Shown here in pieces: positions 1 to 8,479 of a stretch of DNA of 64,000 nt. A program made the translations under genes and the position numbers. The stretch covers positions 1 to 64,000 of the forward strand of contig CAWIYI010000044.1 of assembly GCA_963840245.1 (NCBI GenBank), written 5' to 3'. The stretch is from Bog-473 sp963840245 (GTDB taxonomy: Bacteria > Actinomycetota > Acidimicrobiia > Acidimicrobiales > RAAP-2). Position 1 is the stretch's first letter, and every line of letters starts with the position of its first letter. The notes under the pieces were generated by a model. That model was not told the origin of the DNA. It saw only the letters and a list, made by a program, of their open reading frames with translations, and ran no database searches.

Positions 1-7
1 CCCACCG

Positions 8-814
8 TTAGCTGAGGCTCGACACGGCCAGCGACGCGGCCAGAAGCACCACGGCCCATGACATGGCATGCAGCGCCCGCTCCAGGGGACCCAACAGCGT
101 CCGCTCATCGATCGGCAGCACATCCCCACTCGCCAGCGTGATCTGACCTCTCACCGCGGTGCTGCGGCGGCGAATGAGCCGTGCCGGGGTGCTCAGTTGG
201 CGCTGCGCGGCTGAGAGCGCAAAAGCCCCGGCCGCGGCGATGACCGGGCTGATCGCCAGCCGCCCGGTTTGGGCCACGTAGGCGACAAGTACCGGGAAGG
301 AGCCCCACGCCAAGGCGAAGCCAGCGTCGCTGTGGATCACACCGCCGAACAGCTCCAGGTTGTAAGCGACGACGAGAAGCGGCCCCAGCACCAAGAACGG
401 AACGAGAGGCCAACCGACACGGGACACTCCGGCAACACCGAGCGCAACCGCACCCGCCAGCCCCACCACGGTGACGGCGATCAACGCCCCGGTCGGGATG
501 TCGGTTCCCAACGGACGACCGTTCAGTTCGTCGAGCGAGTGCGCCGACAGCCCGACGGCGAAGAAGAAGGCCAGGAGCGTGGCGAGCAGCCGTGTCAGGT
601 TGACGGTGGGCGCCAGGCAGGCACCGATCACCACGTAAGCCAAATGCCACGCGGTGTAGGGGGGATGGAGCAGGGTCCACCAATCACGCCAGCCGCCGCT
701 CCGGGCGGCGTAGAAGGCTGGTCGTCCCTCCGTGGCGCGTTCGGCGGGCGGTTCCTGGTGCGGGGAAGATGAAATCTCCGCGTCGCTCGCGCCCGGTGCA
801 GGCTCCTCAGTCAC
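8..814 (-). CDS. UbiA-like polytopic membrane protein
   Basis: This 268-residue protein has a charged N-terminal tail of about 45 residues and then roughly seven hydrophobic segments. It resembles UbiA-superfamily prenyltransferases. The segment SLDELNGRPLGTD near residue 90 sits where UbiA proteins carry the first Asp-rich metal-binding motif, but the usual NDxxDxxxD spacing is altered, so the substrate and even catalysis are uncertain. It starts with GTG and overlaps the end of the upstream methyltransferase gene by 8 bases, so the two are co-transcribed. With UbiE and the divergent reductase, a role in isoprenoid quinone or prenyl-lipid metabolism is inferred. Confidence 0.75.
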   Translation of the reverse strand: MTEEPAPGASDAEISSSPHQEPPAERATEGRPAFYAARSGGWRDWWTLLHPPYTAWHLAYVVIGACLAPTVNLTRLLATLLAFFFAVGLSAHSLDELNGRPLGTDIPTGALIAVTVVGLAGAVALGVAGVSRVGWPLVPFLVLGPLLVVAYNLELFGGVIHSDAGFALAWGSFPVLVAYVAQTGRLAISPVIAAAGAFALSAAQRQLSTPARLIRRRSTAVRGQITLASGDVLPIDERTLLGPLERALHAMSWAVVLLAASLAVSSLS

Positions 815-1541
815 GCCTGCGCGTCCCCCACATGACCAGCCCGCCCCCGAGGCTCATTATGCGGACACCGACATCCTCGAACCCCGCCTTCCGCCACGCA
901 TCCTCTGTCCATGACAAGGGATACGTTTGGTAGTGCTGCGAGATGTTGGGTCCGAGGAACCGCCCCACCCGGAACCACTCGCGGCCACCGGTGAGCAAGC
1001 CGCCGACGGGGAGGAGGAGGCGGGTGTAGAGCCACCACCAGAACCGCCAGAACCGGCTCGGTGGCAGCAGGAATTCGAGGCTGGCCACGGCACCACCGGG
1101 CTTCACGACCCGGGCCAACTCGCACAGCGTGGCCTGAGGATCGTCAACGTAGCGAAGGAGGTACGTGAAGGTGAGTGCGTCGAAGGTTTCGTCGGGAAAT
1201 GGCAATTGCTCGGCTCGACCGGCCACCAGACTGATCCTCTGGCTCATCCCGGCTTCGGCCACGTTCTCCTGACCCCGGGCGAGCATGTTCCGGGTCAGAT
1301 CAACGCCAACGACGTCGGAGGAGGTGCGCGCCGCCAGTTGCAGGGCAACCCCGGCGGTCCCCGATGCCACGTCCAGCATCCGGGCGGGCGAGGTGGGCGC
1401 AATGTGATCGACCATGGCCCGTCTCCACCGGCCGTTCTGTCCCATGGACAGGACCTCGGCCAACTGGTCGTATCGCTTCGGGAGGGACGCGAACAATTGC
1501 TGCGCGAAGCGGTTCCGATCACCGGCAACGTCCGTCGGCAT
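807..1541 (-). CDS. ubiE: UbiE/MenG-family SAM-dependent methyltransferase
   Basis: A 244-residue class I methyltransferase. The SAM-binding motif LDVASGTAGVALQLA lies near residue 55, and a conserved acidic GVDLTRNML segment follows. UbiE/MenG methylates demethylmenaquinone in the last steps of menaquinone synthesis, and that role fits an actinobacterium. The start chosen here is the ATG at 1541, because a strong GGAGGAAGG ribosome site lies 3 bases upstream. The open frame continues another 155 codons upstream, but that part is the antisense shadow of the divergent flavoprotein gene. It forms an operon with the UbiA-like gene. Confidence 0.88.
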   Translation of the reverse strand: MPTDVAGDRNRFAQQLFASLPKRYDQLAEVLSMGQNGRWRRAMVDHIAPTSPARMLDVASGTAGVALQLAARTSSDVVGVDLTRNMLARGQENVAEAGMSQRISLVAGRAEQLPFPDETFDALTFTYLLRYVDDPQATLCELARVVKPGGAVASLEFLLPPSRFWRFWWWLYTRLLLPVGGLLTGGREWFRVGRFLGPNISQHYQTYPLSWTEDAWRKAGFEDVGVRIMSLGGGLVMWGTRRRD

Positions 1542-1555
1542 GCCTTCCTCCAGGG

Positions 1556-1570
1556 GTGAGAGGATCTCAC
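1556..1570. promoter_or_regulatory. Dyad between divergent quinone genes
   Basis: GTGAGA-GGA-TCTCAC is a perfect 6 bp inverted repeat in the 64-base gap between the divergent starts at 1541 and 1606. Both promoters must be close to or overlap this gap, so a shared operator is plausible. No regulator is identified. Confidence 0.35.
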
Positions 1571-1605
1571 TGTAGATCCGGGTGGGTGGAAGGAGCATGG
1601 TGAGC

Positions 1606-2856
1606 ATGTCCCGCTTTGACGTGCTCGTCGTCGGGAGCGGACCGGCGGGCAGCGTGGCCGCGCTCGTCCTTGCTCGAGGTGGCGTGAACGTCGCCTTGGT
1701 CGACAAATCGCCTTTTCCGCGGGACAAGGCGTGCGGCGACGTGGTCGGACCCCGAGGCCTCCAGCTGTTGAGCGATCTCGGGCTGGCGCCGCCGATGGGG
1801 CCTGACGTCGGCGACATGCTCGTCGTCGGTCCAACCGGTCGCCAGGTGAGGCTCCCCTCCGCGGATGGCCTGACGTATCCCGGGCATGGCACTGCGGTCA
1901 CGAGGACGGTGTTCGATGCCATGCTCCACGCGGCCGCCGTAACCGCAGGGGCCACCCCCATCGTCGGGCGGGCAGAGAGGCCTGTGGAAGAGGAGGGGCG
2001 GATCACGGGCTACCGGTTGAGCACCGGCGCAAGGGTCGACGCCGACTTCGTGATCGGCGCCGACGGCGCCACGAGCGAAGTCGCCGCGGCCGCGGGTCTC
2101 GTGGACCCGCAGATGGTTCTGTGGGGTTTTGCCGTGCGAAGCTACCTGCCACAGGCGGTCGATCTCCCGGCCATCGTCTTGTGGGAGCCGACGCCCAGGC
2201 GGGCGTTCCCCGGATACGGCTGGATTTTTCCTGGAGAGCTGGGCGGCGCCAACGTCGGTCTCGGCATCGGGACCCGGTCGGATCGCAAGGCGGGCGCGCA
2301 GGCAGTTCGGGCCTTGCCTGAGTTCCTCGTGCACCTGCGCGCCCTCGGCCTCCTGGAGCCAGGCCCGGCGGTTCCGTCACGCCGTCTCGGTGGCTGGCTC
2401 AAGATGGGAATGGTCGGGACCACGCCTGCGCGCGGGCGCATCCTTCTGACCGGCGATGCGGCAGGTCTCGTGAACCCGATGCAAGGGGAGGGGATCGCCC
2501 AGGCCATGACCAGTGGTCGTGCGGCCGCGGAGGCGATCCTCACCCACCCGAGCCTCGCAGCCGACAGCTATCGATCCAGACTCGCCGTCGAGCACCTCCC
2601 GTACCATCGGATCGCCGCCGCCGTCCACGCCGGCCTGGTGGGACGGCCCCGGGCAACGGCAATGGTCGGTCGTCTTTTGACCGCGGCGGGCCACGGCGAT
2701 GCGCTGTCTGGCGGCTGGGCGGTGTTCTGGAACGAATTGCTCGATGGCGCACCACCAAACCGGCATCGTGCGGTTGCGCGCGCGGTGACGCAGATCGGCC
2801 GGGTCATGACCGCCCACGGGGCTACGGCCAAGTGGTTCAACGCGTCCTTGGCTTGA
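1606..2856 (+). CDS. Geranylgeranyl reductase family flavoprotein
   Basis: A 416-residue FAD-dependent oxidoreductase. The dinucleotide-binding motif VVGSGPAGS is at residues 8-16. The second FAD motif GDAAGLVNPMQGEGI is near residue 280, as in geranylgeranyl reductases and MenJ. The family saturates double bonds in polyprenyl chains; in actinobacteria MenJ reduces one isoprene unit of menaquinone. The ATG at 1606 sits about 10 bases after GGAAGGAG. In-frame starts at 1582 and 1597 are possible but worse placed. Its divergence from ubiE supports a quinone or prenyl-lipid role; the exact substrate is inference. Confidence 0.87.
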   Translation: MSRFDVLVVGSGPAGSVAALVLARGGVNVALVDKSPFPRDKACGDVVGPRGLQLLSDLGLAPPMGPDVGDMLVVGPTGRQVRLPSADGLTYPGHGTAVTRTVFDAMLHAAAVTAGATPIVGRAERPVEEEGRITGYRLSTGARVDADFVIGADGATSEVAAAAGLVDPQMVLWGFAVRSYLPQAVDLPAIVLWEPTPRRAFPGYGWIFPGELGGANVGLGIGTRSDRKAGAQAVRALPEFLVHLRALGLLEPGPAVPSRRLGGWLKMGMVGTTPARGRILLTGDAAGLVNPMQGEGIAQAMTSGRAAAEAILTHPSLAADSYRSRLAVEHLPYHRIAAAVHAGLVGRPRATAMVGRLLTAAGHGDALSGGWAVFWNELLDGAPPNRHRAVARAVTQIGRVMTAHGATAKWFNASLA

Positions 2857-2907
2857 GCTTCAGGTCCGACCCGGTCGAGAGCCGCCCCCTCGCTCGGCCC
2901 GGGACCC

Positions 2908-5574
2908 TTAGCCGGACTTCAACATGACCATGAGGGCAGCGCTCTTCGAGTCCCGGATCTCCTTGACGGTGGCGAACTCGAGGGTTCCACCGTCCAAGAG
3001 CCAGGCCTGGAGCACCGACGCCTCCTTGGGTTCGGCCAGGTAGTAGCCCTGAAGGAAGTCGCACCCGGCCTCCGCCAGCATGGCGCACGTCAGCTCGTCC
3101 TCCGCGCCCTCGGCCACGACTTGGAGGCCGAGCGAGTGGGCCATGGCGATGGAAGACCGGACGATGATCCGGTTGCTCGCCTCGTTCGGGAGGTTGGTCA
3201 CGAAAGAACGGTCGATCTTCAGCTCCTGCACGGGAAGGCGGTGCAGGTAGGCCAGCGACGAGTATCCCGTGCCGTAGTCGTCGATGCCGATCTTGATGCC
3301 CAGGGCGGACAGCTTGTCCAGGACCTTGCTCGCCTGCGCGAGGTCGGCCATGATCTCGGTTTCGGTCACCTCGAGCGTGAGGATTTCGGGCGGGAGGTCA
3401 TGTTCCCGCAGCTGGGTGGCGACCCTCTCGACCAGAGTGACGTCGGCGAACTCCCGTCCCGAGACGTTGATGGCGAGACCGACGTTGATGCCGACATCGC
3501 GCCAGACGGCCAGTTGGCGGCAGCCCTCGGAGAGGACGAAGTCCGTGATCTGCGGGGTAAGGCCCATTTGCTCGGCGATCCCGATGAACTCCTCCGGGGG
3601 AATCGCCCCCTGGACCGGATGGTTCCAGCGGCAGAGGGCTTCGACCTGCACGATCTCCCGGGTCCGGACGTCGGCGATGGGCTGGTACTCAAGGCTTAGC
3701 TCGCAGTGCTCCTCGAGTGCGTGCGTGAGCAGGCCGCCGAGCATCAGCCAGCGCCGCATGCTCTGGTCCTGTTCCACCGAGTAGAGCTCCACCGTGCTGC
3801 GCCGTTCCTTGGCCAAGTACATTGCGATGTCGGCCCGTTGCAGGAGCAGTGCCACGTCGTCACCGTGCTCGGGTGCCATGGCGATGCCGGCGCTGGCGGT
3901 CACGGCGAGGGTCAGGCCGTCCATTTTGATCGGACGCGACATCTCGTTGTTGAGGTCGTTGACAATGGCGACGGCCCTCTCGGGCTCCGTCACGTCGGCG
4001 ATAACGAGGGCGAACTCGTCGCCACCGAGGCGGGCGACGGTCGCCCGCCCGGATACCGCGCGTAACAGCCGTTCGGAGATCTCGCACAACAGACGGTCGC
4101 CGATAGCGTGGCCCAACGTGTCGTTGACGTCCTTGAAAGAGTCGATGTCCAACAGCACGATGGCCACGCCGTCGCTCACTCCGAGAGCAGTGGCGGCACG
4201 GGTTAGGAACAACATGCGGTTTGGGAGCCCGGTCAGCATGTCATGGGTGGCCTGGTGCGACTTGCTGTCGACCTCGTAGCGGAGCTCCTCGACGAGTCGG
4301 GCCCGCTCGAGACTGGCGCTGGCGTGGGCGACGAGGGTCTCGAACAGCTTGAGGTCGTCATCGTCGAAGCTGTCGAACTCCTCGTCGCGATCGACCGCAA
4401 TGATGGCGCCGATCGCGGTGAGCCGGTTCATCAGCGGGGCAACGATGGCGTCGCGGTACTCGCCGGCGACCGGATCGGCGGTCACTGTGCGGTCCGGGGC
4501 GGCAGAGTGGTGGAGTGAGGCTTTGCCGGTGTTGATGGTCTGCGTCACGATCGACGCCTCGTCGAGGGTGATCGGCTCTATCCCGGAGGCCCCGGAGTCA
4601 TCGAAGGAGATCCGGCGGGGAATCCCCGAAGGCTCGGCCAAGATGAGGTCGGCGCGACGAGCCCGCATGACCGTGCAGACCTCCTTGAGGACGTCCACGC
4701 TCATGGACGACGGTTCGAGGCTCGCCGTACCCATCGTCCGGCTGAAGTCGTAGAGATGCTGCAGTGACGAGAAGCGGAGGGAGAGGCGGGTGTACGCCCG
4801 GTAGGTCACGATGACCAGCGCGACGACGAGAACGAGCGGCAATATCGTCCAAGGTTCCAACCAGGCGGCGTCGAGGAATGCCAAGGCGAGGCACATGCTC
4901 ACCGCCATGAGCATCGCGTTGGTGGCCAGCACAAGAATTCCCGACTGCTTCTTTGCTGTCTGTCCGGCAAGCAGCGTGACGACACGCAATGCCAGCTGTC
5001 CCACGATCTGTGCAGAGATCAGGGCCGCCGCCGCCGCCGCCCAGCCCACGAGACTGACCGGGCTGTGGGTGCCCAGGAGCTCGCGGAAGACGACGGCAGC
5101 GACCGCAGTGGCCAGCGCAGTCGTGGCGACATTGAACGTCAGCTTCAACATCGCCTGACGGCGAATTACGAGGAAAACGAAAACAACGCCGCAGAGCGTG
5201 CTGAGGACGAGCAGATTGGGGGAGAGGAAGACCAAGCCGATGACTCGCGGCACGTCCTCCAATACCCAGAGGAAGGTGTTGCCGCGGTAGTGCAATGACA
5301 CCGGCACCGAGTCGGTGATCGCCCACAGCACCCCGACGACGATGAACATCTCTCCCTGGGGGATCACGTCCCGAAGAGGCCCCAACCCTTGGAGCGGACC
5401 CTTCAGGCAGAGGGCCACCGTGACCAGGGCCAAGGTAAGGGAAAATGAGTAGATGGCGGCGCTGCCGTGCCATCGTGGGCGCTCACGGCTCCCGGTCGAA
5501 TCGCTCACATCGGCGCCGACAGGCAGCACTCGGGGGAGGGTAGAGCCGTCATCGAGAACATTTGTCGCATCCAT
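2908..5574 (-). CDS. Membrane-anchored GAF-GGDEF-EAL c-di-GMP enzyme
   Basis: An 888-residue hybrid signalling protein. About eight membrane segments fill residues 25-270. A GAF-like sensor lies at roughly 285-425, then a GGDEF domain with intact GGDEF in RLGGDEFALV, then an EAL domain with intact VEALCRW, DDYGTGYSSL and LKIDRSFV. Both the diguanylate cyclase and the c-di-GMP phosphodiesterase look catalytically competent, so the GAF or membrane sensor probably sets the balance. The ATG at 5574 has GGTGAG 5 bases upstream; an in-frame ATG at 5619 has no ribosome site. It appears to be transcribed alone. Confidence 0.9.
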   Translation of the reverse strand: MDATNVLDDGSTLPRVLPVGADVSDSTGSRERPRWHGSAAIYSFSLTLALVTVALCLKGPLQGLGPLRDVIPQGEMFIVVGVLWAITDSVPVSLHYRGNTFLWVLEDVPRVIGLVFLSPNLLVLSTLCGVVFVFLVIRRQAMLKLTFNVATTALATAVAAVVFRELLGTHSPVSLVGWAAAAAALISAQIVGQLALRVVTLLAGQTAKKQSGILVLATNAMLMAVSMCLALAFLDAAWLEPWTILPLVLVVALVIVTYRAYTRLSLRFSSLQHLYDFSRTMGTASLEPSSMSVDVLKEVCTVMRARRADLILAEPSGIPRRISFDDSGASGIEPITLDEASIVTQTINTGKASLHHSAAPDRTVTADPVAGEYRDAIVAPLMNRLTAIGAIIAVDRDEEFDSFDDDDLKLFETLVAHASASLERARLVEELRYEVDSKSHQATHDMLTGLPNRMLFLTRAATALGVSDGVAIVLLDIDSFKDVNDTLGHAIGDRLLCEISERLLRAVSGRATVARLGGDEFALVIADVTEPERAVAIVNDLNNEMSRPIKMDGLTLAVTASAGIAMAPEHGDDVALLLQRADIAMYLAKERRSTVELYSVEQDQSMRRWLMLGGLLTHALEEHCELSLEYQPIADVRTREIVQVEALCRWNHPVQGAIPPEEFIGIAEQMGLTPQITDFVLSEGCRQLAVWRDVGINVGLAINVSGREFADVTLVERVATQLREHDLPPEILTLEVTETEIMADLAQASKVLDKLSALGIKIGIDDYGTGYSSLAYLHRLPVQELKIDRSFVTNLPNEASNRIIVRSSIAMAHSLGLQVVAEGAEDELTCAMLAEAGCDFLQGYYLAEPKEASVLQAWLLDGGTLEFATVKEIRDSKSAALMVMLKSG

Positions 5575-5893
5575 TGAGCTCACCGACTTTTGCACACCCG
5601 TTGATGGCCTCGGCGCCATCCGTGAACACGGTTCAAACTATCGGCGGAATTTGTTCAAGACTTGAGATTGTGTCGTTTCTGTGAAACCCGATCCGGCCTG
5701 CACGCGGGCCATGTCCGACCTGACAACCTGGGCGATGTTGACTGAATCTGAGACTTTCCGTGGTTTCGACGACGGAATCCATCACTCCGGCCTTCATTAG
5801 CAGGATATGTCGGCCGCCATCGGACCCCTTCCGGAGGTCTCATCAGAGCCATCCAGATTAACGCGAGGGTAATGAGGACGGCTCCCTGAATCG
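5575..5893. other. Intergenic gap, nothing recognised
   Basis: This 319-base gap lies between the MFS gene's stop and the start of the c-di-GMP gene, both on the minus strand. I see no ORF with coding character, no convincing hairpin followed by a T run, and no clear promoter boxes. Confidence 0.5.
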
Positions 5894-7114
5894 CTAATCG
5901 GACGGGCGGGTGCCCTCCCGGAGGCTCTGGAGGAGCGGACGGGCAAGGAACACCGCAACGGCACACTGCAGGGTCCCTGCCAGCACCAACGGCAGACGGA
6001 GGCCGCCTATCGAGGCCAGACTTCCGGCTGCCAGTGCGCCCACTGGTGCGGCTCCCCACACGAGGCCGCGCCAGGCGCCGCCGACCCGTCCCATGAGGTC
6101 TTCAGGTGTCAGTCTCTGGCGGAGGGAGATGGCAACGACGGATCCGACGCCTACGGCGAAACCAACCAGGGCGAAGGCGGGGCCGGCCAGCTGCCAGCCC
6201 TGAGCCAAAGCCATGATCAGGTAGCCGACGCCGGATATGAGCGCGGCACCAATCAGGGTGCGGGCGCTCCCGAAGATTCGGACCAGCGGATTTGCCTCCA
6301 GACTCCCGATGAGGTTTCCCGCCGCGCCGGCGGCGATGAAGACCCCGTAGGCACCCTCCCGGACGCCCCACTCGGTTGTGGCGAGCAACACCAAGATCCC
6401 AGCCTCCATCCCCTGAAGTCCGGCCAAAGAGCCCACCATCAGAAGCAGGATCCGAAGCCGGCGGTCGCCGAACAGGAGCCGGGCGCCCTCCCAGACTGAG
6501 GTCGAGGACCCGTCTGGTCTCGGTGCTTTCGAGCGGAAGCGGACGAAGGAAAAGCATGACAACACTGTCGCAATGGCGTCGGTGAAGAAGGGCACCGCCT
6601 TGCTCATGGCGAAGAGCCACGTTCCGATCACTGGGCCGGCGAGATGTTCGGTGGCCGCCTCAGTGCCGGTCAGGACGCCGTTGGCGTGCTCGAGCGCGTC
6701 CGACTCCACGAGACCGGGCACAATCGCCTGCATCGAGGAGTAGTAGACAGCCCGGCCACCCGCGTTGATCAGCACGACCAGGATCAAGAGGGCCAAGGTC
6801 ATGCGATCGCCCAGAATGAGGAACGCGCCGCCCAGGATGGCGACGGCGCGTGCGAGATTTGAGATGGCCATCAGCGGGCCGCGGTCGAACCGGTCCGCGA
6901 ACGCGCCAGCCGGCAGTGCCAAGAGGAGCCACGGCAGACTGTCCGCGGCGACGACGCTGGAGACGGCCAGTGGGTGGGGATTGACGACGACAGCCATGAG
7001 GGGGACCGCCCCGGCTGTCAGTCCGTCACCAGAACTTGACAGCGTGAAGCCAACCCAGAGGCGGCCGAATGGTCTTCTCCAGATGCGGTGCTTTGACCCG
7101 CTCCGGATGCTCAC
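5894..7114 (-). CDS. MFS transporter, multidrug/siderophore-exporter type
   Basis: A 406-residue major facilitator protein with about 12 hydrophobic segments. The cytoplasmic loop motif GAFADRFDRGPLM, near residue 75, matches the family loop 2-3 signature GxxxDRxGRR. The closest general type is the EntS/MFS_3 exporter group, so efflux of a small molecule or drug is likely, but the substrate cannot be read. It starts with GTG at 7114 after a weak GGCAGG. Upstream, in the same reading direction, lies the array of seven repeats with mini-ORFs, which could form a leader for this gene. Confidence 0.85.
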   Translation of the reverse strand: MSIRSGSKHRIWRRPFGRLWVGFTLSSSGDGLTAGAVPLMAVVVNPHPLAVSSVVAADSLPWLLLALPAGAFADRFDRGPLMAISNLARAVAILGGAFLILGDRMTLALLILVVLINAGGRAVYYSSMQAIVPGLVESDALEHANGVLTGTEAATEHLAGPVIGTWLFAMSKAVPFFTDAIATVLSCFSFVRFRSKAPRPDGSSTSVWEGARLLFGDRRLRILLLMVGSLAGLQGMEAGILVLLATTEWGVREGAYGVFIAAGAAGNLIGSLEANPLVRIFGSARTLIGAALISGVGYLIMALAQGWQLAGPAFALVGFAVGVGSVVAISLRQRLTPEDLMGRVGGAWRGLVWGAAPVGALAAGSLASIGGLRLPLVLAGTLQCAVAVFLARPLLQSLREGTRPSD

Positions 7115-7284
7115 CGAACCTGCCGCTGTGACCTGTACCGCCGAATGTCAGGCCCTCGCATGGCCGACCTGTTCCTCATTTAGTTCGTATCTTGTGTCTG
7201 ACGCGACAATGGTAGGTGTTGCCTCAGAGAGACGAGATCGCCAAAGGCGGCTGTCCGCCGTGTCGAAGAACGCAAAGCAACAGA

Positions 7285-7304
7285 CCGTACCAGCATCGGT
7301 ACGG
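7285..7304. other. Small hairpin between MFS gene and repeat array
   Basis: CCGTACC-AGCATC-GGTACGG is a perfect 7 bp stem with a 6-base loop. It lies between the MFS start and the first repeat unit. It has no T tract, so its role is unknown. Confidence 0.4.
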
Positions 7305-7329
7305 CGCGTTGAGATGCCTGGATCGGTTG

Positions 7330-7935
7330 TCGGGGCTCTCTAGGCCCACTTCGGATTACGTCCACTGGTCATCGCTTGCCTCCTTTCACACTTGGGTACG
7401 TCGAGTTGTCTGGATCTGTCGCCGGGCTCTCTAGGCCCACTTTGGATTACGTCCACTGGTCATCGCTTGCCTCCTTTCACACTTGGGTACCGTCGAGTTG
7501 TCTGGATCTGTTGCCGGGCTCTCTAGGCCCACTTCGGATTACGTCCACTGGTCATCGCTTGCCTCCTTTCACACTTGGGTACGTCGAGTTGTCTGGATCT
7601 GTCGCCGGGCTCTCTAGGCCCACTTCGGATTACGTCCACTGGTCATCGCTTGCCTCCTTTCACACTTGGGTACGTCGAGTTGTCTGGATCTGTCGCCGGG
7701 CTCTCTAGGCCCACTTCGGATTACGTCCACTGGTCATCGCTTGCCTCCTTTCACACTTGGGTACGTCGAGTTGTCTGGATCTGTCGCCGGGTTCTCTAGG
7801 CCCACTTCGGATTACGTCCACTGGTCATCGCTTGCCTCCTTTCACACTTGGGTACGGTCGAGTTGTCTGGATCTGTCGCCGGGTTCTCTAGGCCCACTTT
7901 GGATTACGTCCACTGGTCATCGTTTGCCTCCTTTC
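7330..7935 (-). repeat. Seven-copy 91-92 bp tandem repeat array
   Basis: Seven near-identical units begin at the marker CTAGGCCC at 7340, 7431, 7523, 7614, 7705, 7796 and 7888. Spacings are 91, 92, 91, 91, 91 and 92 bases. Differences are few: single-base insertions in the GGGTAC(C/G)GTCGAG segment of two units, CTTCGG or CTTTGG, GGGCTC or GGGTTC, and one change beside the start codon of the last unit. A unit length that is not a multiple of three rules out one long repeat protein. The array lies upstream of the MFS gene, read in the same direction. It resembles mycobacterial MIRU-type repeats in carrying small ORFs; homology is not claimed. Confidence 0.95.
7340..7920 (-). other. Seven identical 10-codon ORFs with strong ribosome sites
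   Basis: On the minus strand each unit reads GAAAGGAGG, six bases, ATG, nine more codons, TAG. The peptide is MTSGRNPKWA in all seven. The ORFs are at 7340-7372, 7431-7463, 7523-7555, 7614-7646, 7705-7737, 7796-7828 and 7888-7920. The only change inside the ORFs (units 2 and 7) is CCG to CCA, which is synonymous for Pro. Both indels fall outside the ORFs. I know no family with this peptide. Leader peptides, decoy ribosome sites, or relics of a duplicated gene start are all possible. Confidence 0.55.
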
Positions 7936-8021
7936 GTGCGCTGTCGTGCGCTGTCGTGCGCTGTCGTGCGGGGGAGACGTCTATCCAATAGGGGACACGT
8001 CTTCAGTAGGGGACCACGTCT
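7931..8021. repeat. Short repeats at the array edge
   Basis: The array ends in CTTTCGTGCG, then three exact copies of the 10-mer CTGTCGTGCG (7941-7970). Three degenerate copies of GGGGA(G/C/CC)ACGTCT follow at 7971, 7991 and 8009. GGGGACACGTCT-like ends are known beside REP-associated Y1 transposases (RAYTs), but no transposase gene is present here, so a relic of such an element is only a guess. Confidence 0.6.
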
Positions 8022-8479
8022 GTGAGTGCAGGCGAGGAGGGGGCAACGACCGTGCCACCGGTTCCCTCCTTTCCCGTCTACAAGTTTCGCCCAATCTGCA
8101 ACCGGTTAGCAATCATCGGCGGCCCCGTGACCAGGTGAAATAACTCGGAAGGTTGCTGCATCGCCCATTGCATCCCTTCTGTCGCGGCAGAATCCTCACA
8201 CTGAGTCGGGTCCGTAGGCGGCGCCCCGACGAGCGGCGAACGTCGGTTCCCGTGCGCGTCCCGCGCCGCCGCCGACTGACACTCGGACGGGCTTTGAACA
8301 GGAGCCACACCGGTTCCCTCGGGCCGCCGCCTTTTGCCACCCCCGTGCCAAAGCCGAGCGCGCGCAACGGTCGAATTCATTTCATCTCGGCTTCACCGAT
8401 CGTCCGAGATCGCGTCACATGCCCTGGGTACGAACGTCACGTCGCTTCTCCAACGCCGACGAACGAAAGGTGCCAACCC
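8022..8479. other. Intergenic region upstream of NHL protein
   Basis: No ORF with coding character is seen in these 458 bases. An in-frame extension of the NHL gene back to 8153 is open, but it lacks a ribosome site and would place non-signal sequence before a good signal peptide. The motif ACCGGTTCCCTC occurs twice, near 8056 and 8310; its meaning is unknown. Confidence 0.5.

Noticed and set aside
1542..2006. Long N-terminal extension of the UbiE reading frame
   Set aside because: It is antisense to the flavoprotein gene, is Pro/Ser/Thr-rich, and a strong ribosome site marks the ATG at 1541.
7330..7935. CRISPR array
   Set aside because: The whole 91 bp unit repeats with no unique spacers, and there are no cas genes.
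7376..8025. Plus-strand ORFs with repeated VWICRRAL and DYVHWSSLASFHTWV peptides
   Set aside because: The 91-base unit is not a multiple of three, so each ORF only crosses the repeats in shifting frames. No ribosome site precedes them. The minus-strand mini-ORFs explain the pattern better.
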